Shown: piece after piece, positions 52,935 to 64,000 of the stretch
Position numbering within the stretch: the first letter of the stretch is position 1
How the letters are laid out: each line of letters opens with the position of its first letter
Assembly (NCBI GenBank): GCA_036417435.1
Contig: JAZAQT010000154.1
Span: forward strand, 113,951 to 177,950
Direction of reading: 5' to 3'
From: Inia geoffrensis
Lineage: Eukaryota > Chordata > Mammalia > Artiodactyla > Iniidae
DNA length: 64,000 nucleotides
The notes under the pieces: model-generated
What the model saw: the letters and a program-made list of their open reading frames with translations, nothing else
Told to the model about the DNA's origin: nothing
Database searches by the model: none
Position numbers and translations under genes: made by a program

Positions 52935-54770
52935 TACGCTAACCCTAAGCCATTGCCGTACCCTAACCTGTACCCTAATCAATCCCCATTCCCTAACCCT
53001 AACCCTAACCTTAACCCTTAACGTGAACCTCTTCCGAGGCCTTACCCTCACCCGTGCCCTAATCGTAAGCAGTACACTAACACTAACTAGTGACCTCACA
53101 CGTATGCTAAACCTCAAGCGTTGTGGTACCCTAAACAGTGTCCTAATATCTCCCCATTCCCTAACCCTAACCCTAACCCGAATCCTAAACCTGACCCTCA
53201 CCTGAAGACTTACCCTCACCCGTGGCCTAATCTCAACCAGGACACCAAAACTAACTCGTGCCCTCACACGTACGTCCACCCTTAATCGTTGTCGTACCCT
53301 AAACTGAACCCTAATCCCTCCCCATTCCCTAACCCTAACCCTAACCCGAATCCTAACCCTGACCCTCACCTGAATCCTTACCCTCACCCGTGCCCTAATC
53401 TTAACCAGGACACTAACACTAAACCTTGCCCTCACACGAACGCTAACCCTTAAGCACTGTCGTACCCTAAGCTGTACCCTAATCCCTCTGCATTCCTTAA
53501 CCCTAAGCCTAAACCGAATCCTAACCCTGACCCACACCCGAAGCCTTACCCTCATCCGTGCCCTAATCTTAACCAGGACACCAACACTAACTCGTGCCCT
53601 CACACGTACACTAAACCTTAAGTGTTGTCGTACCCTAAATTGTACCCTAATCACTCCCCATTCCTTAACCCTAACGCTAACCCCATCCCTAAACCTGACC
53701 CACTTCCGATGCCCTACCCTAACCAATGCCCTAACCTTAACCAGTACACAAACACTAACTCATGCCCTCAAACGTACGCTAACCCTTAAGCATTGTCGTA
53801 CCCTATCCTGTACCCTAATCCCTCCCCATTCCCTAACCCTAACCCTAAGCGAAACCCTGAACGTGACCCTTTTCCGAGGCCTTACCCTCATCGGTGCCTT
53901 TGTCTTAACCAGTATACCAACACTAACTCGTGCCCTCACACTTACGCTAACCCTTAAGCACTGTCGTACCCTAATCCCTCTCCATTCCCGAACCCTAACC
54001 CTAACCCGAATCCTAACCCTGACCCTCACCCGAAGCCTTACACTCACCCGTTCCCTAATCTTAACCAGGACACTAAGACTAACTCGTGCCCTCACACGTA
54101 TGCTAACACTAAACCGCAGCAGTACCCTAACCTGTACCCTAATCCCTCTCCATTCCCTAACCCTAACCCTAACCTGAAACCTAACCATGACACTCACCCG
54201 AAACTTTACCCTCACCCGTGTCTTAATTTTAACCAGTACACAAACACTAACTCATGCCCTCAAACGTACGCTAACCCTTAAGCATTGTCGTACCCTATCC
54301 TGTACCCTAATGCCTCCCCATTCCCTAACCCTAACCCTAAGCGAAACCCTGAACGTGACCCTTTTCTGAGGCCTTACCCTCATCGGTGCCCTTGTCTTAA
54401 CCAGTACACCAACACTAACTCGTGCCCTCACACTTACGCTAACCCTTAAGCATTGTCGTACCCTAACATGTACCCTAATCCCTCTTCATTCCCTAACCCT
54501 AACCCTAACCCGAATCCTAACCCTGACCCTCACCCGAAGCCTTACCCTCGCCCGTGCCCTAATCTTAACCAGGACACCAAGACTAACTCGTGCCCTCAAA
54601 CGTACGCTATCACTAAACCGCAGCGGTACCCTAACCTGTACCCTAATCCCTCTCCATTCCCTAACCCTAACCCTAACCTTTAACCTAACCATGACACTCA
54701 ACCGAAACTTTACCCTCACCCGTGTCCTAATTTTAACGAGTACATCAACACTAACCCATGCCCTCTAACG
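52935..54770 (+). repeat. 11-unit block m1-m2-m3x-m4-m5-m6-m7-m8-m6-m7-m8, 12 bp short
   Basis: 1836 bp. The first m7 (53931-54086) is 156 bp because AACCTG TACCCT is missing after 53972. An m8 to m6 skip repeats m6-m7-m8. Confidence 0.79.
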
Positions 54771-55946
54771 TACGCTAACCCTAAGCCATTGCCGTACACT
54801 AACCTGTACCCTAATCAATCCCCATACCCTAACCCTCACCCTAACCCTAACCCTTAACGTGACCCTCTTCTGAGGCCTTATCCTCACCCGTGCCCTAATC
54901 GTAAGCAGTACACTAACACTAACTAGTCACCTCACACGTACGCTAAACCTTAAGCGTTGTGGTACCCTAAACTGTGCCCTAATATCTCCCCATTCCCTAA
55001 CCCTAACCCTAACCCGAATTCTATCCCTGACCCTCACCCGAAACCTTACCCTCACCCGTGCCCTAATATTAACCAGGAAAATAACACTAACTCGTGTCCT
55101 CACACGTACGCTAACACTTAATCGTTGTCGTACCTTAAACTGTACCCTAATCCCTCCCCATTCCCTAACCCTAACCCTAACCCGAATCCTAATCCTGACC
55201 CTCACCTGAAGCCTTACCCTCACCCGTGCCCTAATCTTAACCAGGACACTAACACTAACCCTTGCCCTCACACGAACGCTAACCCTTAAGCACCGTCGTA
55301 CCCTAAGCTGTACCCTAATCCTTCTGCATTCCTTAACCTTAACCCTAACACGAATCCTAACCCTGACCCTCACCCGAAGCCTTACCCTCACCCGTGCCCT
55401 AATCTTAACCAGGACACCAACACTAACTCGTGCCCTCACACGTACGCTAAACCTTAAGCGTTGTCGTACCCTATCCTGTACCCTAATCCCTCCCCATTCC
55501 CTAACCCTAACTCTAAGCGAAACCCTGAACGTGACCCTTTTCCGAGGCCTTACCCTTATCGGTGCCCTTGTCTTACCCAGTACACCAACACTAACTCGTG
55601 CCCTCACACTTACGCTAACACTTAAGCATTGTCGTACACTAACATGTACCCTAATCCCTCTCCATTCCCTAACCCTAACCCTAACCCGAATCCTAACCCT
55701 GGCCCTCACCCAAAGCCTTACCCTCACCCGTGCCCTAATCTTAACCAGGACACCAAGACTAACTCGTGCCCTCACACGTACGCTAACACTAAACCACAGC
55801 GGTACCCTAACCTGTACCCTAATCCCTCTCCATTCCCTAACCCTAACCCTAACCTGAAACATAACCATGACACTCACCCGAAACTTTACCCTCACCCGTG
55901 TCCTAATTTTAACCAGTACATCAACACTAACCCATGCCATCTAACG
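54771..55946 (+). repeat. 7-mer block m1-m2-m3-m4-m5/6-m7-m8
   Basis: 1176 bp. The unit at 55443 starts as m5 (AAACCTTAAGCG) and becomes m6 at TACCCTATCCTG. Confidence 0.79.
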
Positions 55947-58130
55947 TACGCTAACCCTAAGCCATTGCCGTACCCTAACCTGTACACTAATCAATCTCCA
56001 TTCCCTAACCCTAACCCTAACCCTAACCCTTAACGTGACCCTCTTCCGAGGCCTTACCCTCACCGGTGCCCTAATCGTAAGCAGTACACTAACACTAACT
56101 AGTGACCTCACACGTACGCTAAACCTTAAGCGTTGTGGTACCCTAAACTGTGCCCTAATATCTCCCCATTCCCTAACCCTAACCCTAACCCGAATTCTAT
56201 CCCTGACCCTCACCCGAAACCTTACCCTCACCCGTGCCCTAATCTTAACCAGGACACCCACACTAACTCGTGCCCTCACACGTACGCTAACCCTTAATCA
56301 TTGTCGTACCCTAAACTGTACCCTAATCCCTCCCCATTCCTTAACCCTAACCCTAACCCAAATCCTAACCCTCACCCTCACCTGAAGCCTTACCCTCACC
56401 AGTGCCCTAATCTTAACCAGGACACTAACACTAACCCTTGCCCTCACACGAACGCTAAACCTTAAGCACTGTCGTACCCTAAGCTGTACCCTAATCCCTC
56501 TGCATTCCTTAACCCTAACCCTAACACGAATCCTAACCCTGACCCTCACCCGTAGCCTTACCCTCACCCATGCCCTAATCTTAACGAGGACACCAACACT
56601 AACTCGTGCCCTCACACGTACGCTAAACCTTAAGCGTTGTCGTACCCTAAATTGTACCCTAATCCCTCCACATTCCTTAACCCTAACCCTAACCCCATCC
56701 CTAAAACTGACCCACTTCCGATGCCCTACCCTAACCAATGCCCTAATCTTAACCAGTACACAAGCACTAACTCATGCCCTCAAACGTACGCTAACCCTTA
56801 AGCATTGACGTACCCTATCCTGTACCCTATTGCCTCCCCGTTCCCTAACCCTAACCCTAAGCGAAACCCTGAACGTGACCCTTTTCCGAGGCCTTACCCT
56901 CATCGGTGCCCTTGTCTTAACCAGTACACCAACACTAACTCGTGCCCTCAGACTTACGCTAACCCTTAAGCATTGTCGTACCCTAACATGTACCCTAATC
57001 CCTCTCCATTCCCTAACCCTAACCCTAACCCGAATTCTATTCCTGACCCACACCCGAAACCTTAACCTCACCCGTGCCCTAATCTTAACCAGGACACCAA
57101 CACTAACTCGTGCCCTCACACGTACGCTAACCCTTAATCGTTGTCGTACCCTAAACTGTACCCTAATACCTCCCCATTCCCTAACCCTAACCCTAACCCG
57201 AATCCTAACCCTGACCCTCACCTGAAGCCTTACCCTCACCAGTGCCCTAATCTTAACCAGGACACTAACACTAACCGTTGCCCTCACACGAACGCTAACC
57301 CTTAAGCACTGTCGTACCCTAAGCTGTACCCTAATCCCTCTGCATTCCTTAACCCTAACCCTAACAGGAATCCTAACCCTGACCCTCACCCGAAGCCTTA
57401 CCCTCACCCGTGCCCTAATGTTAACCAGGACAACAACACTAACTCGTGCCCTCACACGTACGATAAACCTTAAGCGTTGTCGTACCCTAAATTGTACCCT
57501 AATCCCTCCCCATTCCTTAACCCTAACCCTAACCCCATCCCTAAACCTGACCCACTTCCGATGCCATACCCTAACCAATGCCCTAACCTCAACCAGTACA
57601 CAAAGACTAACTCATGCCCTCAAACGTACGCTAACCCTTAAGCATTGTCGTACCCTATCCTGTACCCTAATCCCTCCCCATTCCCTAACCCTAACCCTAA
57701 GCGAAACCCTGAACGTGACTCTTTTCCGAGGCCTTACCCTCATCGGTGCCCTTGTCTTAACCAGTACACCAACACTAACTCGTGCCCTCACACTTACGCT
57801 AACACTTAAGCATTGTCGTACACTAACATGTACCCTAATCCCTCTCCATTCCCTAACCCTAACCCTAACCCGAATCCTAAACCTGACTCTCACCCGAAGC
57901 CTTACCCTCACCCGTGCCCTAATCTTAACCAGGACACCAAGACTAACTCGTGCCCTCACACGTACGCTAACACTAAACCGCAGCGGTACCCTAACCTGTA
58001 CCCTAATCCCTCTCCATTCCCTAACCCTAACCCTAACCTGAAACCTAACCATGACACTCACCCGAAACTTTACCCTCATCCGTGTTCTAATTTTAACCAG
58101 TACATCAACACTAACCCATGCCCTCTAACG
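55947..58130 (+). repeat. 13-mer block m1-m2-m3-m4-m5-m6-m7/2-m3-m4-m5-m6-m7-m8
   Basis: 2184 bp, no net indel. A hybrid m7/m2 unit (56955-57122) loops the order back to m3, so m3 to m6 occur twice. Confidence 0.78.
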
Positions 58131-59642
58131 TACGCTAACCCTAAGCCATTGCCGTACCCTAACCTGTACCCTAATCAATCCCCATTCCCTAACCCTAACC
58201 CTAACCTTAACCCTTAACGTGACCCTCTTCCGAGGCCTTACCCTCACCGGTGCCCTAATCGTAAGCAGTACACTAACACTAACTAGTGACCTCACACGTA
58301 CTCTAAACCTTAAGCGTTGTGGTACCCTAAACTGTGCCCTAATATCTCCCCATTCCCTAACCCTAACCCTAACCCGAATTCTATCCCTGACCCTCACCCG
58401 AAACCTTACCCTCACCCGTGCCCTAATCTTAACCAGGACACCCACACTAACTCGTGCCCTCACACGTACGCAAACCCTTAATCGTTGTCGTACCCTAAAC
58501 TGTACCCTAATCCCTCCCCATTCCTTAACCCTAACCCTAACCCGAATCCTAACCCTCACCCTCACCCGAAGCCTTACCCTCATCCGTGCCCTAATCTTAA
58601 CCAGGACACCAACACTAACTCGTACCCTCAAACGTACACTAAACCTTAAGTGTTGTCGTACCCTAAATTGTACCCTAATCCCTCCCCATTCCTTAACCCT
58701 AACCCTAACCCCATCCCTAAACCTGACCCACTTCCGATGCCCTACCCTAACCAATGCCCTAACCTTAACCAGTACACAAACCCTAACTCATGCCCTCAAA
58801 CGTACGCTAACCCTTAAGAATTGTCGTACCCTATCCTGTACCCTAATCCCTCCCCATTCCCTAACCCTAACCTTAAGCGAAACCCTGAATGTGACCCTTT
58901 TCCGAGGCCTTACCCTCATCGGTGCCTTTGTCTTAACCAGTACACCAACACTAACTCGTGCCCTCACACTTACGCTAACCCTTAAGCATTGTCGTACCCT
59001 AACCTGTACCCTAATCCCTCTCCATTCCCGAACCCTAACCCTAACCCGAATCCTAACCCTGACCCTCACCCGAAGCCTTACACTCACCCGTGCCCTAATC
59101 TTAACCAGGACACCAAGACTAACTCGTGCCCTCACACGTATGCTAACACTAAACCGCAGCAGTACCCTAACCTGTACCCTAATCTCTCTCCATTCCCTAA
59201 CCCTAACCCGAACCCGAATCCTAACCCTGACCCTCACCTGAAGCCTTACCCTCACCCGTGCCATAATCTTAACCAGGACACTAACACTAACCTTTGCCCT
59301 CACACGAACGCTAACCCTTAAGCACTGTCATACCCTAAGCTGTACCCTAATCCATCTGCATTCCTTAACCCTAACCCTAACCCGAATCCTAACCCTGACC
59401 CTCACCCGAAGCCTTACCCTCACCCGTGCCCTAATCTTAACCAGGACACCAAGACTAACTCGTGCCCTCACACGTACGCTAACACTAAACCGCAGTGGTA
59501 CCCTAACCTGTACCCTAATCCCTCTCCATTCCCTAACCCTAACCCTAACCTGAAACTTAACCATGACACTCACCCGAAACTTTACCCTCACCCGTGTCCT
59601 AATTTTAATCAGTACATCAACACTAACCCATGCCCTCTAACG
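58131..59642 (+). repeat. 9-mer block m1-m2-m3/4-m5-m6-m7-m8/3-m4/7-m8
   Basis: 1512 bp. Three hybrid units; the m8/3 switch near 59205 contains AACCCGAACCCG. Confidence 0.75.
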
Positions 59643-60649
59643 TACGCTAACCCTAAGCCATTGCCGTACCCTAACCTGTACCCTAATCAATCCCCATTCC
59701 CTAACCCTAACCATATCCCTAACCTTAACGTGACCCTCTTCCGAGGCCTTACCCTCACCCGTGCCCTAATCGTAAGCAGTACAATAACACTAACTAGTGA
59801 CCTCACACGTACGCTAAACCTTAAGCGTTGTGGTACCCTAAACTGTGCCCTAATATCTCCCCATTCCCTAACACTAACCCTAACCCGAATTCTATCCCTG
59901 ACCCTCACCCGAAACCTTACACTCACCCGTGCCCTAATCTTAACCAGGACACTAACACTAACTCTTGCCCTCACACGAACGCTAACCCTTAAGCACTGTC
60001 GTACCCTAAGCTGTACCCTAATCCCTCTGCATTCCTTAACCCTAACCCTAACACGAATCCTAACCCTGACCCTCACCCGTAGCCTTACCCTCACCCATGC
60101 CCTAATCTTAACGAGGACACCAACACTAACTCGTGCCCTCACACGTACGCTAAACCTTAAGCGTTGTCGTACCCTAAACTGTACCCTAATCCCTCCCCAT
60201 TCCTTAACCCTAACCCTAACCCCATCGCTAAACCTGACACACCTCCGATGCCCTACCCTAACCAATGCCCTAACCTCAACCAGTACAGAAAGACTAACTC
60301 ATGCCCTCAAACGTACGCTAACCCTTAAGCATTGTCGTACCCTATCCTGTACCCTAATCCCTCCCCATTCCCTAACCCTAACCCTAACCAGAATCCTAAA
60401 CCTGACCCTCACCCGAAGCCTTACACTCACCCGTGCCCTAATCTTAACCAGGACACCAAGTCTAACTCGTGCCCTCACACGTACGCTAACACTAAACCGC
60501 AGCGGTACCCTAACCTGTACTCTAATCCCTCTCCATTCCCTAACCCTAACCCTAACCTGAAACATAACCATGACACTCACCCGAAACTTTACCCTCACCC
60601 GTGTCCTAATTTTAACCAGTACATCAACACTAACCCATGCCCTCTAACG
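59643..60649 (+). repeat. 6-mer block m1-m2-m4-m5-m6/7-m8
   Basis: 1007 bp. The m1 AACCCT run is disrupted (CCATATCC, AACCTTAACG, 59709-59730) with one base lost. Confidence 0.77.
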
Positions 60650-61321
60650 TACGCTAACCCTAAGCCATTGCCGTACCCTAACCTGTACACTAATCAATCT
60701 CCATTCCCTAACCCTAACCCTAACCCTCACCCTTAACGTGACCATCTTCCGAGGCCTTACCCTCACCCTTGCCCTAATCGTAAGCAGTACACAAACACTA
60801 ACTAGTGACCTCACACGTACGCTAAACCTTAAGCGTTGTCGTACCCTAAATTGTAACCTAATCCCTTCCCATTCCCTAACCCTAACCCTAACCCGAATCC
60901 TAACCCTGACCCTCACCTGAATCCTTACCCTCACCCGTGCCCTAATCTTAACCAGGACACTAACACTAACCCTTGCCCTCACACGAACGCTAACCCTTAA
61001 GCACTGTCGTACCCTAAGCTGTACCCTAATCCCTCTGCATTCCTTAACCCTAAGCCTAAACCGAATCCTAACCCTGACCCTCACCCGAAGCCTTACCCTC
61101 ACCCGTGCCCTAATCTTAACCAGGACACCAGGACTAACTCGTGCCCTCAAACGTACGCTATCACTAAACAGCAGCGGTACCCTAACCTGTACCCTAATCC
61201 CTCTCCATTCCCTAACCCTAACCCTAACCTGAAACCTAACCATGACACTCACACGAAACTTTACCCTCACCCGTGTCCTAATTTTAACCAGTACATCAAC
61301 ACTAACCCATGCCCTCTAACG
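60650..61321 (+). repeat. 4-mer block m1-m2/3-m4-m7/8
   Basis: 672 bp. The second unit has lost the GTGG mark of m2 and ends as m3. Confidence 0.75.
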
Positions 61322-62160
61322 TACGCTAACCCTAAGCCATTGCCGTACCCTAACCTGTACCCTAATCAATCCCCATTCCATAACCCTAACCCTAACCCTA
61401 ACCCTTAACGTGACCCTCTTCCGAGGCCTTACCCTCACCCGTGCCCTAATCGTAAGCAGTACACTAACACTAACTCGTGCCCTCACACGTACGATAAACC
61501 TTAAGCGTTGTCGTACCCTAAATTGTACCCTAATCCCTCCCCATTCCTTAACCCTAACCCTAACCCCATCCCTAAACCTGACCCACTTCCGATGCCCTAC
61601 CCTAACCAATGCCCTAACCTCAACCAGTACACAAAGACTAACTCATGCCCTCAAACGTACGCTAACCCTTAAGCATTGCCGTACCCTATCCTGTACCCTA
61701 ATCCCTCCCCATTCCCTAACCCTAACCCTAAGCGAAACCCTGAACGTGACCCTTTTCCGAGGCCTTACCCTCATCGGTGCCCTTCTCTTAACCACTACAC
61801 CAACACTAACTCGTGCCCTCACACTTACGCTAACACTTAAGCATTGTCGTACACTAACATGTACCCTATTCCCTCTCCATTCCTAACCCTAACCCTAGCC
61901 CGAATCCTAAACCTGACCCTCACCCTTAGCCTTACCCTCACCCGTGCCCTAATCTTAACCAAGACACCAAGACTAACTCGTGCCCTCACACGTACGCTAA
62001 CACTAAACCGCAGCGGTACCCTAACCTGTACCCTAATCCCTCTCCATTCCCTAACCCTAACACTAACCTGAAACCTAACCATGACACTCACCCGAAACTT
62101 TACCCTCACCCGTGTCCTAATTTTAACCAGTACAACAACACTAACCCATGCCCTCTAACG
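61322..62160 (+). repeat. 5-mer block m1-m5-m6-m7-m8
   Basis: 839 bp. The same type order as the m1+ blocks but without extra hexamers. One C is missing at the m7 anchor (61882). Confidence 0.79.
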
Positions 62161-63336
62161 TACGCTAACCCTAAGCCATTGCCGTACCCTAACCTGTACC
62201 CTAATCAATCCCCATTCCCTAACCCTAACCCTAACCCTAACCCTTAACGTGACCCTCTTCCCAGGCCTTACCCTCACCAGTGCCCTAATCGTAAGCAGTA
62301 CACTAACACTAACTAGTGACCTCACACGTACGCTAAACCTTAAGCGTTGTGGTACCCTAAACTGTGCCCTAATATCTCCCCATTCCCTAACCCTAACCCT
62401 AACCCGAATTCTATCCATGACCCTCACCCGAAACCTTACCCTCACCCGTGCCCTAATCTTAACCAGGACACCCACACTAACTCGTGTCCTCACACGTACG
62501 CTAACCCTGAATCGTTGTCGTACCCTAAACTGTAACCTAATCCCTCCCCATTCCCTAACCCTAACCCTAACCCGAATCCTAACCCTCACCCTCACCTGAA
62601 GCCTTACCCTCACCAGTGCCCTAATCTTAACCAGGACACTAACATTAACACTTGCCCTCACACGAACGCTAACCCTTAAGCACTGTCGTACCCTAAGCTG
62701 TACCCTAATCCCTCTGCATTCCTTAACCCTAACCCTAACACGAATCCTAACCCTGACCCTCACCCGTAGCCTTACCCTCACCCATGCCCTAATCTTAACG
62801 AGGACACCAACACTAACTCGTGCCCTCACACGTACGCTAAACCTTAAGCGTTGTCGTACCCTAAATTGTACCCTAAACCCTCCCCATTCCTTAACCCTAA
62901 CCCTATCCCCATCCCTAAACCTGACCCACTTCCGATGCCCTACCCTAACCAATGCCCTAACCTCAACCAGTACACAAAGACTAACTCATGCCCTCAAACG
63001 TATGCTAACCCTTAAGCATTGTCGTACCCTATCCTGTACCCTAATCCCTCCCCATTCCCTAACCCTAACCCTAAGCGAAACCCTGAACGTGACCCTTTTC
63101 CGAGGCCTTACCCTCATCGGTGCCCTTGTCTTAACCAGTACACCAACACTAACTCGTGCCCTCACACTTACGGTAACACTTAAGCATTGTCGTACACTAA
63201 CATGTACCCTAATCCCTCTCCATTCCCTAACCCTAACCCTAACCTGAAACCTAACCATGACACTCACCCGAAACTTTACCCTCACCCGTGTCCTAATTTT
63301 AACCAGTACATCAACACTAACCCATGCCCTCTAACG
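62161..63336 (+). repeat. 7-mer block m1-m2-m3-m4-m5-m6-m7/8
   Basis: 1176 bp, ending in an m7 head with an m8 tail (63169-63336). Confidence 0.8.
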
Positions 63337-64000
63337 TACGCTAACCCTAAGCCATTGCCGTACCCTAACCTGTACCCTAATCAATCCCCATTCCCTAACC
63401 CTAACACTAACCCTTAACGTGACCCTCTTCCGAGGCCTAAGCCTCACCCGTGCCCTAATCGTAAGCAGTACACTAACACTAACTAGTGACCTCACACGTA
63501 CGCTAAACCTTAAGCATTGTGGTACCCTAAACTGTGCCCTAATATCTCCCCATTCCCTAACCCTAACCCTAACCCGAATTCTATCCCTGACCCTCACCCG
63601 AAACCTTACCCTCACCCGTGCCCTAATCTTAACCAGGACACCAACACTAACTCGTGCCCTCACACGTACACTAACCCTTAATCGTTGTCATACCCTAAAC
63701 TGTACCCTAATCCCTCTCCATTCCCTAACCCTAACCCTAACCCGAATCCTAACCCAGACCCGCACCCGAAGCCTTACCCTCACCCGTGCCCTAATCTTAA
63801 CCTGGACACCAACACTAACTCGTGCCCTCACACGTATGCTAAACCTTAAGCGTTGTCGTACCCTAAATTGTACCTAATCCCTCCCCATTCCTTAACCCTA
63901 ACCTTAACCCCATTCCTAAACCTGACCCACTTCCGATGCCCTACCCTAACCAATGCCCTAACCTTAACCAGTACACAAACACTAACTCTTGCCCTCAAAC
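63337..64000 (+). repeat. Partial block at the right edge: m1-m2-m3/7-m5
   Basis: The m1 unit is 162 bp because its AACCCT run is one hexamer short (63391-63420). The m5 starting at 63834 reaches the window edge and has one base missing near 63875. Confidence 0.8.

Larger units (their letters stand above)
1..64000 (+). repeat. Telomere-like 168-bp satellite array, C-rich strand on +
   Basis: The anchor CCATTCC (or GCATTCC) recurs at 130, 298, 466, 634, 802, 970, 1138 and so on to 63885, almost always exactly 168 bp apart. Each unit splits without remainder into 28 hexamers in one register. In a typical m7 unit four hexamers are exactly AACCCT and about eight more differ from it by one base. 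Orientation is head-to-tail throughout, with no inverted segment seen. The array is cut by both window edges, so its full length is unknown. If telomeric orientation was kept, the chromosome end would lie toward lower coordinates (inference). Satellites derived from internal telomeric repeats are known from several animals, but I do not recognise this one as a named family. Confidence 0.97.

Noticed and set aside
1..64000. Dozens of open reading frames, many over 150 codons, on both strands
   Set aside because: They are low-complexity Arg-Val, Asn-Pro or Thr-Leu strings dictated by the telomeric hexamer, overlap each other in several frames, recur every few units and show no domain. Frame openness is explained by 6 and 168 being divisible by 3.
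1..64000. CRISPR-like regular spacing
   Set aside because: Units are contiguous with no unique spacers. Period 168 with internal 6-bp periodicity is satellite structure.
1..64000. True chromosome end (functional telomere)
   Set aside because: Perfect AACCCT runs do not exceed five copies and are embedded in degenerate units. A telomere would be a long pure tract.
1..64000. CENP-B box (NTTCGNNNNANNCGGGN) on the minus strand
   Set aside because: CCCGAA contexts give TTCGNNNNA, but the required CGGG does not follow at the right distance in the unit types I checked.
1..64000. tRNA, rRNA, transposon or retroviral insertions
   Set aside because: The 168-bp register continues unbroken. All length deviations are small indels or hexamer multiples, leaving no room for an insertion.

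Overview
The whole 64-kb window is one uninterrupted satellite array. I found no gene, RNA gene, transposon or unique sequence in it. The unit is 168 bp, exactly 28 hexamers, and almost every hexamer is a recognisable variant of AACCCT (TTAGGG on the minus strand), the telomere repeat of vertebrates and many other eukaryotes. Perfect AACCCT runs survive mainly around hexamers 10-15 of each unit. All ~380 units point the same way, with the C-rich strand on +. This indicates a eukaryotic heterochromatic block (subtelomeric, pericentromeric or centromeric) in a TTAGGG-telomere lineage, probably an animal. The species cannot be told from the window.

Units fall into eight diagnosable types, numbered m1 to m8 here, in a canonical higher-order repeat (HOR) m1-m2-m3-m4-m5-m6-m7-m8 of 8 x 168 = 1344 bp. 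I start each unit at the hexamer TACGCT (AACGCT in m4). Reference copies of the eight types are annotated at 46721-48064. Derivatives are m2* (m2/m3 fusion carrying a 12-bp palindrome), m3x (an m3 with TCCACCC near its start), m1+ (m1 joined to an m4/m7-like tail with 2-3 extra hexamers) and m7/8 (m7 head, m8 tail). Blocks below run from one m1 to the next, and 'order' gives the types in sequence.

Layout: 1-13 kb has short HOR variants (4-, 5-, 7- and 10-mers) plus two clean 8-mers at 6979-9666. It includes a 3528-bp-period duplication whose copies look identical over 2359 bp, and a 1.8-kb block that recurs 10,110 bp downstream. 13.3-24.1 kb is a tandem duplication of a 5387-bp unit, with one base difference seen. 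24-64 kb is more mosaic: 2- to 14-unit blocks with many skipped or repeated types, scattered m2* copies, and haplotype blocks shared over 3-19 kb. Length changes are mostly whole hexamers (+12, +18, -12, -6, -108), with only about a dozen single-base indels plus the inherited one in m2*.

Long open frames of up to 452 codons on both strands follow from the repeat arithmetic (a 6-bp motif in a 168-bp unit, both divisible by 3). They encode Arg-Val, Asn-Pro or Thr-Leu dipeptide-like strings and are not annotated as genes. Monomer types were assigned by eye from diagnostic hexamers, and hybrid units are common, so individual type labels are less certain than the 168-bp periodicity.
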